Positions 42,050 through 52,621 of a DNA stretch of 64,000 nt are shown here, in pieces. The stretch spans positions 744,001 through 808,000 of the forward strand of contig NZ_JAUSXG010000001.1 in the NCBI RefSeq assembly GCF_030815855.1. The letters are read 5' to 3'. The number at the start of each line of letters is the position of its first letter. Positions within the stretch are counted from its first letter, which is position 1. The stretch comes from Variovorax paradoxus. GTDB taxonomy: Bacteria > Pseudomonadota > Gammaproteobacteria > Burkholderiales > Burkholderiaceae_C. Both the position numbers and the translations under genes were made by a program. The notes beneath the pieces were generated by a model. That model worked only from the letters and a program-made list of their open reading frames with translations. It was not told where the DNA came from and made no database searches.

Positions 42050-42937
42050 ATGGACCTCAACCTGCTGCGCCTGTTCGATGCGGTCTATCGCGCGCGCAGC
42101 GTGAGCCGCGCGGCCGAAGAGCTGGGCCTGACGCAACCGGCGGCGAGCCACGGGCTCGGCCGCCTGCGCCTGCTGCTGAAGGATGCGCTCTTCACGCGCG
42201 CACCGGGTGGCGTGGCACCGACACCGCGCGCCGACCGGCTGGCAGCCGCGGTGCAGGCCGCACTCAACACGCTGGAAGAAGCGCTGCAGGAGCCCGGCCG
42301 CTTCGAGCCGCAGGCATCGCGCAAGACATTCCGCATTCACATGAGCGACATCGGCGAAGGCCGCTTCCTGCCCCCGCTCATGGCGCGGCTCGGCGAGCTG
42401 GCGCCCGGCGTGCGCGTCGAGACACTGCCGTTGCCGCCCACCGACATAGCGCCCGCGCTCGACAGCGGCCGCATCGATTTCGCTTTCGGCTTTCTGCCCA
42501 AGGTGCGCGACACGCAGCGCAAGCACCTGCTGAAAGACCGCTACATCGTGCTGCTGCGCAAGGGCCACCCGTTCGCGCGCGGTAGGCGCAACAGCCAGGC
42601 GCTCATCGAGGCGCTGCAGACGCTCGAATACGTGGCGGTGCGCACGCATGCGGAGACGCTGCGCATCTTGCAGCTGCTCAATCTCGAGGAGCGCGTGCGG
42701 CTCACCACCGAGCACTTCATGGTGCTGCCGGCCATCGTGCGGGCCACCGATCTTGCCGTGGTGATGCCGCGCAACATCGCGCGCGGGTTTGCGGAGGAGG
42801 GCGGCTACGCCATCGTCGAGCCCGCTTTTCCGTTGCGCGATTTCACGGTCTCGCTGCATTGGAGCAAGCGCTTCGAGGCCGATCTGGCCAACCGCTGGTT
42901 GCGAGAAGTGATCACCGCCCTGTTCTCGGAGCCGTAG
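42050..42937 (+). CDS. LysR-family transcriptional regulator
   Basis: 295 aa if started at the ATG at 42050, which gives the classical beginning MDLNLLRLFDAVYRARSVSRAA; upstream ATGs at 42026 and 42035 would add 5-8 residues. The HTH continues LGLTQPAASHGLGRLR. The effector domain belongs to the NodD/NahR-like group (FRIHMSDIGEGRFLPPLMARL, DRYIVLLRKGHPFA). Divergent from the PQQ-type dehydrogenase/cytochrome operon with ~150 bp between; the region TATGCATTGCATGCATA just before its start is strongly dyad-like and may be its binding site. Confidence 0.9.
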   Translation: MDLNLLRLFDAVYRARSVSRAAEELGLTQPAASHGLGRLRLLLKDALFTRAPGGVAPTPRADRLAAAVQAALNTLEEALQEPGRFEPQASRKTFRIHMSDIGEGRFLPPLMARLGELAPGVRVETLPLPPTDIAPALDSGRIDFAFGFLPKVRDTQRKHLLKDRYIVLLRKGHPFARGRRNSQALIEALQTLEYVAVRTHAETLRILQLLNLEERVRLTTEHFMVLPAIVRATDLAVVMPRNIARGFAEEGGYAIVEPAFPLRDFTVSLHWSKRFEADLANRWLREVITALFSEP

Positions 42938-43343
42938 AAAAAAGCTCGCGCAGCACAACCAAAGTACGCGCCGCGAAGCGCGATTTTTTCAACGCACCGC
43001 GCGTCTATTCCCCTACAGAAAATAACCCAAGTTGTTGCATCGCAACGTTGCTTCAACGCATTTCTTGTCTGAACTACGTTGAAAGCTTTCGCATTTCGAC
43101 GTCTCGAATCGAATGCTCGCTTCTCGATGAATTCTTTCGCGCTCAGTGTTCCGAGAGAGCGCTTCTTCTACGAAAAAGCGTCATTGAAGTTGCGGCAACA
43201 ACTTGTACATTGGTCCGGCAGTGTGAATGGATTGTCACCGCGGGGCCATCGGCATTTCTCCTTGAGCGGCGGGTGCATCACGCGTCCATTTCACGCGCAC
43301 ATGCATCGTTGCCGATTTCATTCAAGACATCATGGAGAAGTGC
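42938..43343. promoter_or_regulatory. Promoter region of the NRPS operon, 406 bp without a gene
   Basis: Noticeably lower G+C than the coding flanks. Features: a dyad GTTGC-ATC-GCAAC at 43034-43046 with a second GTTGC/CAACG copy beside it, and a sigma70-like pair TTGAAG (43184-43189) and TACATT (43206-43211) spaced 16 bp, leaving a ~130-nt leader before the NRPS start. No convincing LuxR-type box was found. Confidence 0.4.
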
Positions 43344-46300
43344 ATGACGAGCGTCGTTCACCAGGGAAAAACAGCACCCCTCACATCGGGACAAATGGCG
43401 ATGTGGCTCGGCGCCAAGTTCGCTTCGCCCGACACCAATTTCAATCTTGCCGAAGCCATCGATATCGACGGCGAGATCGATCTCGAAACCTTTCTCGCAG
43501 CCATCCGGCAAGTGGCCGATGAAGCCGAAGCCACGCGCCTGAACTTTGTCGATACGGAACAAGGCCCGCGCCAAGTCTTGGCACCCACCTTCACTGGCGA
43601 AATTCCCTACCTCGACGTCAGCGGCGAGAGCGATCCGCACGGCGCGGCGGAGCGCTGGATGCGTGCCGATTTCACCCGCAGCATCGACCTGGCGCGCGGG
43701 CAGCTGTGGCTTTCGGCGCTGATCCGCATCGCACCCGATCGACACATCTGGTATCACCGAAGCCACCACATCGTGCTCGACGGATTCGGCGGCGGCCTGA
43801 TTGCGCGCCGCCTCGCAGACGTCTACAGCGCGATGGCCGGCAACCACGCGGAAGTCGCGGAAGAATCGCGCCTGGCGCCCCTCTCGCAACTGGCCGAGGA
43901 GGACAACGCCTACCGCGAGTCCGGCCGTTTCCCGCGCGACCGGCAGTACTGGACCGATCGCTTCGGCGATGCGCCCGATCCCTTGAGCCTGGCCTCGCAA
44001 CGCTCGGTCAACGTCGGGGGCCTGCTACGGCAAACGGTGCACCTGCCGGCGGCGAGCGTGCAAGCCTTGCAAGGCATCGCGCAAGGGTTGGGAACCACGC
44101 TGCCGCAGATTCTGATTGCCGCGACCGCGGCCTATCTGTACCGCGCCACCGGCGTCGAAGACATGGTGATCGGCATTCCCGTGACGGCACGCCACAACGA
44201 TCGCATGCGGCGTGTGCCGGCCATGGTTGCGAACGCACTGCCGCTGCGCTTGGCGATGCGCGCCGACCTGCCGATTCCGGAGTTGATTCGCGAAGTGGGG
44301 CGGCAGATGCGGCAGATCCTCCGGCACCAAAGCTATCGCTACGAGCACTTGCGCAGCGACCTCAACATGCTGGTCAACAACCGGCAGCTGTTCACCACCG
44401 TCGTGAACGTCGAGCCCTTCGACTACGACTTCCGCTTTGCCGGGCATGCCGCCAAGCCGCGCAACCTTTCCAATGGCACCGCAGAAGACCTGGGCATCTT
44501 CCTGTACGAGCGCGGCAACGGGCAAGACCTGCAGATCGATTTCGATGCCAATCCCGCGGTGCATACCGCCGAGAAATTGGCCGACCATCAACGCCGGCTG
44601 CTCGCCTTTTTCACGGCCGTGATCCACCAGCCCGACCAGGCCATCGGCCACATCGACCTGCTCGGCGCCGGCGAGCGCAGGCGGCTGCTGGTGGATTGGA
44701 ACGACACGGCGCACACGGTGCCGCACACCACGCTCACCGCATTGATCGAGGCGCAACTCGCAGGCAATCCCGAGGGCATTGCATTGCGCTTCGACGGCCA
44801 TGCGATGCGCAACGGCGAACTGAACCGCCGCGCCAACCGGCTGGCCCACCTGCTGCGCGCGCGCGGCGCGGGCCCGGAGCGCACCGTGGCACTGGCCATT
44901 CCGCGTTCGCTGGAACTGATGGTGGCCTTGCTGGCCACGCTGAAGACCGGTGCCGCCTACCTGCCGGTCGATCCCGATTTTCCGCAGGACCGCATCGCGT
45001 TCATGCTCGGCGACGCGCAGCCGGTGTGCCTGATCACCACCGCGGCGCTCGCGGAGACGCTGCCGGGCGACGCATCGCAATTGCTGCTCGACCTGCCGCA
45101 AACGATTGCCGAACTGGGGACTTGTCCCGACACCGACCTTGGCGCGGCGATCGATCCCGCGCATCCGGCCTATGTGATCTATACGTCGGGCTCTACCGGG
45201 ATGCCGAAAGGCGCGGTGGTGTCGCATCGCGCCATCGTCAATCGCCTGCGCTGGATGCAGGACCGCTACAGCTTGCAAGCCGACGACCGCGTGCTGCAGA
45301 AAACGCCGTCGAGCTTCGATGTGTCGGTGTGGGAATTCTTCTGGCCGCTGATCGACGGCGCCACGCTGGTGCTCGCGAAGCCGGGCGGCCACAAGGATGC
45401 GGCGTACCTGGCGGGACTGATCGCGGAAGAGGGCGTCACCACCGTTCACTTCGTGCCGTCGATGCTCGAAGTCTTCCTGCTCGAGCCCGCGGCCTCCGCG
45501 TGCACCACGCTGCGCCGCGTGATCTGCAGCGGCGAGGCGTTGTCGCCCGCGCTCCAGTCGCAGTTCCAGCAGAAGCTGCCTTGCGAGCTGCACAACCTCT
45601 ATGGGCCGACCGAAGCCGCCGTCGACGTCACCTCGTGGGAGTGCCTGCGCGAACCGATGGCCGAATCGGCTTCGGCGAGCGTGCCCATCGGCCGGCCGAT
45701 CTGGAACACGCAGATGCACGTGCTGGACAGCGGCCTGCAGCCGGTGCCGCCCGGCGTCACAGGCGAGCTGTACATCGCAGGCATGGGCTTGGCGCGTGGG
45801 TATCTGAACCGTCCGCTGTTGAGCGCGGAACGCTTCATTGCCAACCCGTACGGCGCACCGGGCAGCCGCATGTACCGCAGCGGCGACCTCGCGCGCTGGC
45901 GCAGCGATGGCAGCCTCGACTTCCTCGGCCGCGCCGACCAGCAGGTGAAGATCCGCGGCCTGCGCATCGAACCCGGCGAGATCGAAGCGGTGCTGCTGCA
46001 GCACCCGCAAGTTGCGCAGGCGGCTGTCATCGCGCGTGAGGACACACCGGGCGAGAAGCGCCTGGTGGCCTATGTGGTCGCTGCCGAGGCGGCCGATCCA
46101 CAGGCCGCGGAGCTGCGCGACCACCTGGCGCTGGCCCTGCCCGACTACATGGTTCCTTCGGCGTTCGTGAGCCTGCCGGCCCTGCCGCTCGGGCCCAGCG
46201 GCAAGCTCGACCGCAGGGCGCTGCCGCCGCCCGAACTGCAGCCTGCGACGCCGTATGCGGCGCCGCGCACGCCCACCGAAAAGATACTGGCCGGGCTCTG

Positions 46301-49300
46301 GGCCGAGACGCTGCATCTGCAGCGCGTGGGCATCCACGACAACTTCTTCGAGCTCGGCGGGCACTCGCTGATGATCGTGCAGCTGATCTCGATGATCCGG
46401 CAGCAGTTCATGATCGACCTGCCCGTGGACACGCTGTTCCAGGTCTCCACCATCGCCGGCCTTGCGGAGTTGCTCGACCAGGAATCGGGCGCGCGCCCCA
46501 GCCTCACGCCGATGCCGCGCCCGGCGCGCATTCCGCTGTCTTTCGCGCAGCGCCGCCTGTGGTTGATGAACCAATTGGCAGACGCCGACCCGGCCTACAA
46601 CATGCCGCTCGCGCTGCGGCTTTCGGGCGTACTGGACCGCGCGGCGCTGCACGAGGCACTGGGCGACCTGGTGCAGCGCCACGAAAGCCTGCGCACCATT
46701 TACCCGAACGAAGACGGGCTGCCGTACCAGCACATTCTCGATGGCGAGCAGGCGCGGCCCGCGGTGATCGAAGCCGTCAGCAGCGAAGAAGAAATCGCCG
46801 CGCAGCTGCATGCCGCGGCCCGCTGCGGCTTCAAGCTCGACAGTACCGTGCCCTTGCGCACCCACCTGTTCCGGCTGGCCGACGACGAGCACGTGCTGTT
46901 GCTGCTCACGCACCATATCGTGGGCGACGGTGCCTCGCTCATGCCGCTCGCGAGCGACCTCAGCGTGGCGTACGCCGCGCGATGCGAAGGCAAGGCACCG
47001 GGTTGGGCGCCGCTGCCGCTGCAATATGCCGACTACGCGCTGTGGCAGCAGCAACTGCTCGGCAGCGAAGACGACCCCGACAGCATGGCCGGCCGCCAGC
47101 GCGAATTCTGGCGCGAGACCTTGCGCGACCTGCCCGAGCGGCTGAGCCTGCCTGTCGACCGGCCGCACCCGGCCGCACCCAGCTACCGCGGCGACGTGGT
47201 GCCGATTCAGATACCACCGCATGTCCACGAACGCATGCTGCAGCTGGCACGCGACGGCCAGGCCAGCGTCTTCATGGTGCTGCAGGCCGCGCTCGCGGGT
47301 CTCTTGCATCGGTTGGGTGCCGGCGACGACATCGCCATCGGCACGCCGGTGGCCGGGCGCAGCGACCACGCGCTGGACGAGCTCATCGGCTGCTTCGTCA
47401 ACGCACTGGTGCTGCGCAACGACCTCTCGGGGCAGCCGAGCCTGCGCGAACTGATCGCGCGGGTTCGCACCACCAACCTCGCGGCGTACGCGAACCAGGA
47501 GTTCCCGTACGACCGCATCGTGGAACTGCTGCGGCCGGGGCGCTCGGGCGCCAACCTGCCCTTGTTCCAGGTCATGCTGGGCTTCCAGCAGGGCGGCAGC
47601 CGGCTGTCGTTCAGCTTGCCGGGCCTGTCGATCACGCCGCAGCCAGTGGCCGTCGACACCGCCAAGTTCGACCTGTCGTTCATCCTCGACGAGCTGCGCG
47701 GCGCCGATGGCCTGCCGGGCGGCATTGCAGGCGGCATCCAATACAGCACCGACCTGTTCGACCGCGGCACGGTCGAGTCCATCGCGGCGCGGCTGGCGCG
47801 CTTGCTCGAAGAGGCCTGCGATGCGCCCGACGAGGCCATCGGCAGCCTGGCGATCCTGAGCACCGAGGAAAACCACCGCCTGCTGCAAGACTGGAGCGGC
47901 AGCACGCGCGAACTGGCGCCGCTCACGCTGGCCGACATGGTGCAGGCCCATGCCGCGGCGCGCCCGCATGCCGCGGCGGTGGTGCTCGACAGCGCCACGG
48001 TCAGCTATGCCGATCTCGATGCACACGCCAATCGCCTCGCGCATCTGCTGCGCGGCCGGAGCATTGGTCGAGGTGCCGTCGTTGCCACGGTGCTGCCGCG
48101 TTCGCTCGACCTGGTGGTGGCCCACCTGGCCATCGTCAAGGCCGGCGCGGCCTACCTGCCCATTGACCCGAACCACATGGCAGGCCGCAGCGCTTTCGTG
48201 TTCGAGGAGGCGGCGCCTGCCGCGGTGCTGACCCACGCCGCGCTGCTGCCGCAACTGGCCGGTGTTCCGCATTGCCTGGCGCTCGACAGCGATGAAGCCG
48301 TGGCCGCGCTGGCCATGCAGCCGAAGGACGCGCCGGTGCACGCGCAACCAATCGACCCCCAGGATGCCGCCTACATCATCTACACCTCGGGTTCCACGGG
48401 CGTGCCCAAGGGCGTGGTGGTGCCGCACGCCGGTTTGAACAGCCTCGGAACGGCGATGGCCGAGCGGCTCGCGATCACTTCGGATTCGCGCGTGCTGCAG
48501 TTTTCGTCCAGCGGTTTCGATGCCTCGGTCATGGACCAGCTGATGGCCTTCCATGCCGGCGCCGCGCTCGTCGTACCCGCCGCGCCGCAATGGCTCGGCA
48601 CCGACCTGGCCGACCTGCTCGAAAGGCAAGCCGTCAGCCATGCGCTGATTCCGCCCGCCGCATTGGCGACCCTGCCGCAGGGTGAGTTCCCGCATCTGCA
48701 AACGCTGGTGGTGGGCGGCGAGGCATGCCCCGCCGAACTGGCCGCGCGGTGGTCGGAAGGCCGCCGCATGGTGAACGCCTACGGGCCGACGGAAATCACC
48801 ATCTGCGCGAGCATGAGCGAGCCGATGAGCGCCGAAGCGCCGCCATCGATCGGTCGTCCGATCTGGAACACGCGCATGTATGTGCTCGACGACAGCCTGC
48901 AGCCGGTGCCTCCGGGCGTCGCGGGCGAGCTCTACATCGCGGGCAGCGGCGTGGCGCGCGGCTACCTGAAGCGGCCGCTGCTCAGCGCCGAGCGATTCAT
49001 CGCCGACCCCTTCGGCGAGCCCGGCAGCCGCATGTACCGCAGCGGCGACCTGGCACGGTGGCGCAGCGACGGCAGCCTCGACTTCCTCGGCCGTGCCGAC
49101 CAGCAGGTGAAGATTCGCGGCTACCGCATCGAACCTGGGGAGATCGAATCGGTGCTGCTGAAGCACCCGCAAGTGACGCAGGCGGCCGTGATCGTGCGTG
49201 AGGACATGCCGGGCGACAAGCGCCTGGTGGCTTACTTCACCGCCGCCTCCGATGACCCGCAGCCGGTCGAGCTGCGCGCGCACATGGCGAAGGCGCTGCC

Positions 49301-50840
49301 CGACTACATGGTGCCGTCGGCCTTCGTGCACCTGCCGTCGCTGCCGCTGACCCAGAGCGGCAAGCTCGATAAAAAAGCGCTGCCCGCACCCGAGCTGCAG
49401 CCGGCCGCCGCGCCGTACGCCGAACCGCGCACGCCCACCGAGAGGCTGCTCGCAGGGCTGTGGGCCGAAACCCTGCACCTGGAGCGCGTGGGCATTCACG
49501 ACAACTTCTTCGAACTGGGCGGGCATTCGCTCATGGCGATCCAGCTCGGCATGCGCATCCGCCAGCAGGTGCGCGCGGACTTTCCGCATGCGGAGGTGTA
49601 CAACCGCCCGTCGATTGCCGAACTGGCTGCATGGATCGACAACGCCGGCGGCGCGGCCGAGGCGCTGGACCTGTCGCGCGAGCTCGATCTGCCCGCGCAC
49701 ATTCAACCGCAGAGCACTGCGCCGAAGCTGGTTCCCGAGCGGGTGTTCCTGACCGGCGCCAGCGGCTTCGTCGGCAGCCATCTGCTGGCCGCGCTGCTTC
49801 GCGACACCCCGGCGTGTGTCGTCTGCCATGTGCGGGCACCCGATGAAGAAGCGGGCAAGCTGCGCCTGCAGCACACGCTGGCGCAGCGCCAGCTCGGCGC
49901 GATCTGGGACGACGCGCGCATCAAGGTGGTGACCGGCGACCTCGGCAAGCCGCGCCTTGGCCTCGACGACAGCGCCGTGCAGCTGGTGCAGGATGGCTGC
50001 GACGCCATCTACCACTGCGCCGCACAGGTGGACTTCCTGCATCCCTACGCGAGCCTCAAGCCCGCGAACGTCGGGAGCGTGGTCACGCTGCTCGAATGGA
50101 CATCGCAGGGCCGCGCGAAGAGCATGCACTACGTCTCCACGCTGGCGGTGATCGACCAGAACAACAAGGAAGACACCATCACCGAGCAGTCGGCGCTGGC
50201 CTCTTGGAGCGGGTTGGTCGACGGCTACAGCCAGAGCAAGTGGGTCGGCGATGCACTGGCCCGCGAGGCGCAGGCGCGCGGCATGCCCGTGGCCATCTAC
50301 CGGCTCGGCGCCGTCACCGGCGACCACACGCATGCGATCTGCAACGCCGACGACCTGATCTGGCGCGTGGCGCATCTCTATGCCGACCTGGAGGCGATTC
50401 CCGACATGGACCTGCCGCTCAACCTGACGCCGGTGGACGATGTGGCGCACGCCATTCTCGGCCTCGCGGGCCAGCAGGATTCCTGGGGCCAGGTGTTCCA
50501 CCTGATGAGCCAGGCGGCGCTGCGGGTGCGCGACATCCCGCAAGTCTTCGAGCGCATGGGCATGCGGCTGGAGCCGGTCGGCCTCGAGCCGTGGCTGCAG
50601 CGCGCGCATGCGCGGCTGGCCGTGGCGCAAGACCGCGACCTGGCCGCCGTGCTCGCCATTCTCGACCGCTACGACACCTCGGCCACGCCGCCGCAGGTGA
50701 GCGGCGCGGCCACCCATGCGCAGCTCGAAGCCATCGGCGCGCCGATCCGGCCGGTGGACCACGATCTGCTGCAGCGCTACTTCGTCGATCTGGGCATCGA
50801 CACCAAGGCGCGCCGCACCCCGGAAACCACCACGTCATAG
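43344..50840 (+). CDS. Non-ribosomal peptide synthetase, C-A(Ser)-T-C-A-T-reductase
   Basis: 2498 aa from the ATG at 43344 (GGAG six nt upstream; an ATG 12 nt earlier is possible). Domains: C1 about 10-440 (SHHIVLDG, EntF-like); A1 about 455-975 ([46 protein letters not shown]); T1 with Ser1008 in LGGHSL; C2 about 1055-1490 (HHIVGDG at 1190); A2 about 1510-2030 ([30 protein letters not shown]); T2 with Ser2062; terminal thioester reductase about 2125-2480 ([16 protein letters not shown] at 2295). A1 pocket residues read DVWHISLVD(K), a serine-type code. A2 reads DAMLVGAIC(K), a hydrophobic-type pocket I cannot assign. With a starter C domain and a reductase, the product should be an N-capped Ser-X aldehyde or alcohol. 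First gene of an operon with a glycosyltransferase and an MbtH protein. Confidence 0.95.
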   Translation: MTSVVHQGKTAPLTSGQMAMWLGAKFASPDTNFNLAEAIDIDGEIDLETFLAAIRQVADEAEATRLNFVDTEQGPRQVLAPTFTGEIPYLDVSGESDPHGAAERWMRADFTRSIDLARGQLWLSALIRIAPDRHIWYHRSHHIVLDGFGGGLIARRLADVYSAMAGNHAEVAEESRLAPLSQLAEEDNAYRESGRFPRDRQYWTDRFGDAPDPLSLASQRSVNVGGLLRQTVHLPAASVQALQGIAQGLGTTLPQILIAATAAYLYRATGVEDMVIGIPVTARHNDRMRRVPAMVANALPLRLAMRADLPIPELIREVGRQMRQILRHQSYRYEHLRSDLNMLVNNRQLFTTVVNVEPFDYDFRFAGHAAKPRNLSNGTAEDLGIFLYERGNGQDLQIDFDANPAVHTAEKLADHQRRLLAFFTAVIHQPDQAIGHIDLLGAGERRRLLVDWNDTAHTVPHTTLTALIEAQLAGNPEGIALRFDGHAMRNGELNRRANRLAHLLRARGAGPERTVALAIPRSLELMVALLATLKTGAAYLPVDPDFPQDRIAFMLGDAQPVCLITTAALAETLPGDASQLLLDLPQTIAELGTCPDTDLGAAIDPAHPAYVIYTSGSTGMPKGAVVSHRAIVNRLRWMQDRYSLQADDRVLQKTPSSFDVSVWEFFWPLIDGATLVLAKPGGHKDAAYLAGLIAEEGVTTVHFVPSMLEVFLLEPAASACTTLRRVICSGEALSPALQSQFQQKLPCELHNLYGPTEAAVDVTSWECLREPMAESASASVPIGRPIWNTQMHVLDSGLQPVPPGVTGELYIAGMGLARGYLNRPLLSAERFIANPYGAPGSRMYRSGDLARWRSDGSLDFLGRADQQVKIRGLRIEPGEIEAVLLQHPQVAQAAVIAREDTPGEKRLVAYVVAAEAADPQAAELRDHLALALPDYMVPSAFVSLPALPLGPSGKLDRRALPPPELQPATPYAAPRTPTEKILAGLWAETLHLQRVGIHDNFFELGGHSLMIVQLISMIRQQFMIDLPVDTLFQVSTIAGLAELLDQESGARPSLTPMPRPARIPLSFAQRRLWLMNQLADADPAYNMPLALRLSGVLDRAALHEALGDLVQRHESLRTIYPNEDGLPYQHILDGEQARPAVIEAVSSEEEIAAQLHAAARCGFKLDSTVPLRTHLFRLADDEHVLLLLTHHIVGDGASLMPLASDLSVAYAARCEGKAPGWAPLPLQYADYALWQQQLLGSEDDPDSMAGRQREFWRETLRDLPERLSLPVDRPHPAAPSYRGDVVPIQIPPHVHERMLQLARDGQASVFMVLQAALAGLLHRLGAGDDIAIGTPVAGRSDHALDELIGCFVNALVLRNDLSGQPSLRELIARVRTTNLAAYANQEFPYDRIVELLRPGRSGANLPLFQVMLGFQQGGSRLSFSLPGLSITPQPVAVDTAKFDLSFILDELRGADGLPGGIAGGIQYSTDLFDRGTVESIAARLARLLEEACDAPDEAIGSLAILSTEENHRLLQDWSGSTRELAPLTLADMVQAHAAARPHAAAVVLDSATVSYADLDAHANRLAHLLRGRSIGRGAVVATVLPRSLDLVVAHLAIVKAGAAYLPIDPNHMAGRSAFVFEEAAPAAVLTHAALLPQLAGVPHCLALDSDEAVAALAMQPKDAPVHAQPIDPQDAAYIIYTSGSTGVPKGVVVPHAGLNSLGTAMAERLAITSDSRVLQFSSSGFDASVMDQLMAFHAGAALVVPAAPQWLGTDLADLLERQAVSHALIPPAALATLPQGEFPHLQTLVVGGEACPAELAARWSEGRRMVNAYGPTEITICASMSEPMSAEAPPSIGRPIWNTRMYVLDDSLQPVPPGVAGELYIAGSGVARGYLKRPLLSAERFIADPFGEPGSRMYRSGDLARWRSDGSLDFLGRADQQVKIRGYRIEPGEIESVLLKHPQVTQAAVIVREDMPGDKRLVAYFTAASDDPQPVELRAHMAKALPDYMVPSAFVHLPSLPLTQSGKLDKKALPAPELQPAAAPYAEPRTPTERLLAGLWAETLHLERVGIHDNFFELGGHSLMAIQLGMRIRQQVRADFPHAEVYNRPSIAELAAWIDNAGGAAEALDLSRELDLPAHIQPQSTAPKLVPERVFLTGASGFVGSHLLAALLRDTPACVVCHVRAPDEEAGKLRLQHTLAQRQLGAIWDDARIKVVTGDLGKPRLGLDDSAVQLVQDGCDAIYHCAAQVDFLHPYASLKPANVGSVVTLLEWTSQGRAKSMHYVSTLAVIDQNNKEDTITEQSALASWSGLVDGYSQSKWVGDALAREAQARGMPVAIYRLGAVTGDHTHAICNADDLIWRVAHLYADLEAIPDMDLPLNLTPVDDVAHAILGLAGQQDSWGQVFHLMSQAALRVRDIPQVFERMGMRLEPVGLEPWLQRAHARLAVAQDRDLAAVLAILDRYDTSATPPQVSGAATHAQLEAIGAPIRPVDHDLLQRYFVDLGIDTKARRTPETTTS

Positions 50841-50849
50841 GAGCATCCG

Positions 50850-52169
50850 ATGGCACGCTATCTCATCGCCGCAACCGCCTTGCCGGGCCACGTCCTGCCG
50901 ATGCTGGCCATCGCGCAGCATCTGGTGAACCAGGGGCACGAGGTGCGGGTGCACACCGCGAGCCAGTTCGGGGCGCAGGCTGAGGCGACCGGCGCGGGCT
51001 TTACCGCCTTCGAACCCGTCATCGACTTCGACTACCGCGACCTCGACAAGCGCTTTCCCGAACGCCAGCGGCTGCCTTCGGCACATGCGCAACTGTGCTT
51101 CGGCCTGAAGCATTTCTTTGCCGATGCCATGGCGCCTCAGCTGGCGGGCCTTCGCGCCATCCTGCGGGATTTCGACGCGGACGCGATCGTGGTCGACACG
51201 ATGTTCTGCGGCACGTTTCCGTTGCTGCTGGGCCATCGCGAAGACCGCCCGGCCATCGTTTCCATCGGCATCTCGGCGCTGCCGCTGTCCAGCTGCGACA
51301 CGGCCTTCTTCGGCACCGCGCTGCCGCCGTCTTCCACACCGGAAGGGCGGCAACGCAACAAGGCGATGAATGCCAACCTCAAGCAGGCGATGTTCGGAGA
51401 CGTGCAGCGCTATTTCGATGCCTTGCTGACGCGCTCGGGCTCGCCCGCGCTGCCGGATTTCTTCATCGACGCCATGGTCAAGCTGCCGGACCTGTACCTG
51501 CAGCTGACGGCGGAGTCCTTCGAATACCCGCGCAGCGACCTGCCCGCGTCGGTCCGGTTCGTCGGCCCGCTGCTCGCGCCCGCGAGCCGCGAGTTCGCGC
51601 CGCCCGATTGGTGGCACGAACTGGACGACGGCCGCTCGGTCGTGCTGGTGACGCAGGGCACGCTGGCCAACCAGAACCCGGCACAGCTGATCGGCCCGAC
51701 CTTGCAGGCGCTGGCGGGCGACAGGAACATTCTCGTCATCGCCACCACCGGCGGCCCGGTGCCCCCGGCGCTGAGCGCGAACGTGCCCGCCAATGCCCGC
51801 GTGCTGCCGTTCCTGCCTTACGACCGGCTGCTGCCCAAGGTGCACGCGATGGTGACCAACGGCGGCTACGGCTCCGTCAACCATGCGCTGAGCCTGGGCG
51901 TGCCGCTGGTGGTCGCCGGTACTTCCGAAGAAAAGCCGGAGATCGCCGCGCGCGTGGCCTGGTCGGGCGCGGGCATCAACCTGGGCAGCAGCCAGCCGGG
52001 CGCGCGCCAGATCGGCGACGCCGTGCGCAAGGTGCTGGGCGAATCCACCTATCGCCGCCGCGCCGCCGCGCTGTGCGAGGACTTCGCGCGTCATCGCGCG
52101 CTGCCCGGCATCGCCGAAGCGCTCGCATCGCTGCGCGAGACAAGCTCCGCCTACGCGGAAATGGCTTGA
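50850..52169 (+). CDS. UGT-type (GT1/MGT) glycosyltransferase
   Basis: 439 aa starting 9 bp after the NRPS stop, preceded by ATAGGAGCATCCG. The N-terminal acceptor domain begins ATALPGHVLPMLAIAQHLVN with the conserved His after Gly. The C-terminal nucleotide-sugar domain has VLVTQGTLANQNP, VLPFLPYDRLLPKVHAMVTN and the signature TNGGYGSVNHALSLGVP (donor phosphate/sugar binding), with PEIAARVAWSGAGI after it. This is the pattern of macrolide, flavonoid and rhamnosyl transferases. The sugar donor cannot be predicted. By position it should glycosylate the peptide made by the NRPS, perhaps on the Ser hydroxyl or the reduced C-terminal alcohol (inference). Confidence 0.92.
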   Translation: MARYLIAATALPGHVLPMLAIAQHLVNQGHEVRVHTASQFGAQAEATGAGFTAFEPVIDFDYRDLDKRFPERQRLPSAHAQLCFGLKHFFADAMAPQLAGLRAILRDFDADAIVVDTMFCGTFPLLLGHREDRPAIVSIGISALPLSSCDTAFFGTALPPSSTPEGRQRNKAMNANLKQAMFGDVQRYFDALLTRSGSPALPDFFIDAMVKLPDLYLQLTAESFEYPRSDLPASVRFVGPLLAPASREFAPPDWWHELDDGRSVVLVTQGTLANQNPAQLIGPTLQALAGDRNILVIATTGGPVPPALSANVPANARVLPFLPYDRLLPKVHAMVTNGGYGSVNHALSLGVPLVVAGTSEEKPEIAARVAWSGAGINLGSSQPGARQIGDAVRKVLGESTYRRRAAALCEDFARHRALPGIAEALASLRETSSAYAEMA

Positions 52170-52192
52170 AAACCAAGCAAAGGAAATCGACG

Positions 52193-52402
52193 ATGAGCAA
52201 CCCTTTTGACGACAAGAACGCCAATTTCCTGGTCCTGGTCAACCAGGAAGGCCAATATTCGCTCTGGCCGAGCTTCATTGCCGTGCCCGCCGGTTGGGAT
52301 GTAGCCCTGAACGCCACCGACCGCCCCGCCTGCAGCGCCTTCATCGAAGCCCATTGGCGCGACATGCGGCCACGGTCGCTGGCCGCGGCCAGCGGCGGCT
52401 GA
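52193..52402 (+). CDS. MbtH-like NRPS accessory protein
   Basis: 69 aa from the ATG at 52193, preceded by AAAGGAAATCGACG. Family hallmarks: MSNPFDD start, FLVLVNQEGQYSLWPSFIAVPAGW with the conserved Trp residues, and RDMRPRSLAA near the C-terminus. MbtH proteins bind and activate adenylation domains. Third gene of the NRPS operon (23 bp after the glycosyltransferase), so it almost certainly serves A1 and/or A2 of the neighbouring synthetase. Its presence suggests the adenylation domains are MbtH-dependent. Confidence 0.96.
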   Translation: MSNPFDDKNANFLVLVNQEGQYSLWPSFIAVPAGWDVALNATDRPACSAFIEAHWRDMRPRSLAAASGG

Positions 52403-52417
52403 CGCCAGCCGGACGCC

Positions 52418-52440
52418 CGGGCGGGTTTTCTTTCCGCCCG
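52418..52440 (+). terminator. Hairpin after the NRPS operon
   Basis: CGGGCGG and CCGCCCG (7-bp stem) enclose GTTTTCTTT, 15 bp after the MbtH stop. A second stem, CATGGGCC/GGCCCATG at 52448-52470, follows. Neither has a clear U-tract after it, so termination may be partial or factor-dependent. Confidence 0.5.
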
Positions 52441-52513
52441 GTTCGGTCATGGGCCTGCTCGCGGCCCATGGCCCGGGAATTGCTCACGCTCTCAAGGGTT
52501 TCCCCGTAGCTTG

Positions 52514-52554
52514 CATACCGGCCCCCACATACGCAATATGGGCGCTGCGGTATG
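52514..52554. promoter_or_regulatory. Inverted repeat CATACCG...CGGTATG upstream of xdhA
   Basis: Exact 7-bp arms at 52514-52520 and 52548-52554 with 27 bp between, about 70-110 bp upstream of the xdhA start. The two half-sites are 34 bp centre to centre, roughly three helical turns, suitable for a dimer of dimers or loop. It could be bound by the LysR regulator downstream of xdhB. No TGTATACA block is present here. Confidence 0.4.
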
Positions 52555-52621
52555 TACCCGGCCGCGCAAGCCGCTAACGTCAACGCTTGGCCGAAACGAG
52601 CCGCCCACGAGCACGAAGAGC

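Noticed and set aside
42938..43343. LuxR/quorum-sensing box in the NRPS promoter region
   Set aside because: No 18-20 bp CTGT...ACAG-like dyad; the visible dyad GTTGC-ATC-GCAAC is too short and of a different type.
44025..50762. 2245-codon open frame antisense to the NRPS
   Set aside because: It has the composition of a shadow frame (Arg/His/Gly/Leu-rich, no domain), produced by strong third-position G/C bias in the real gene.
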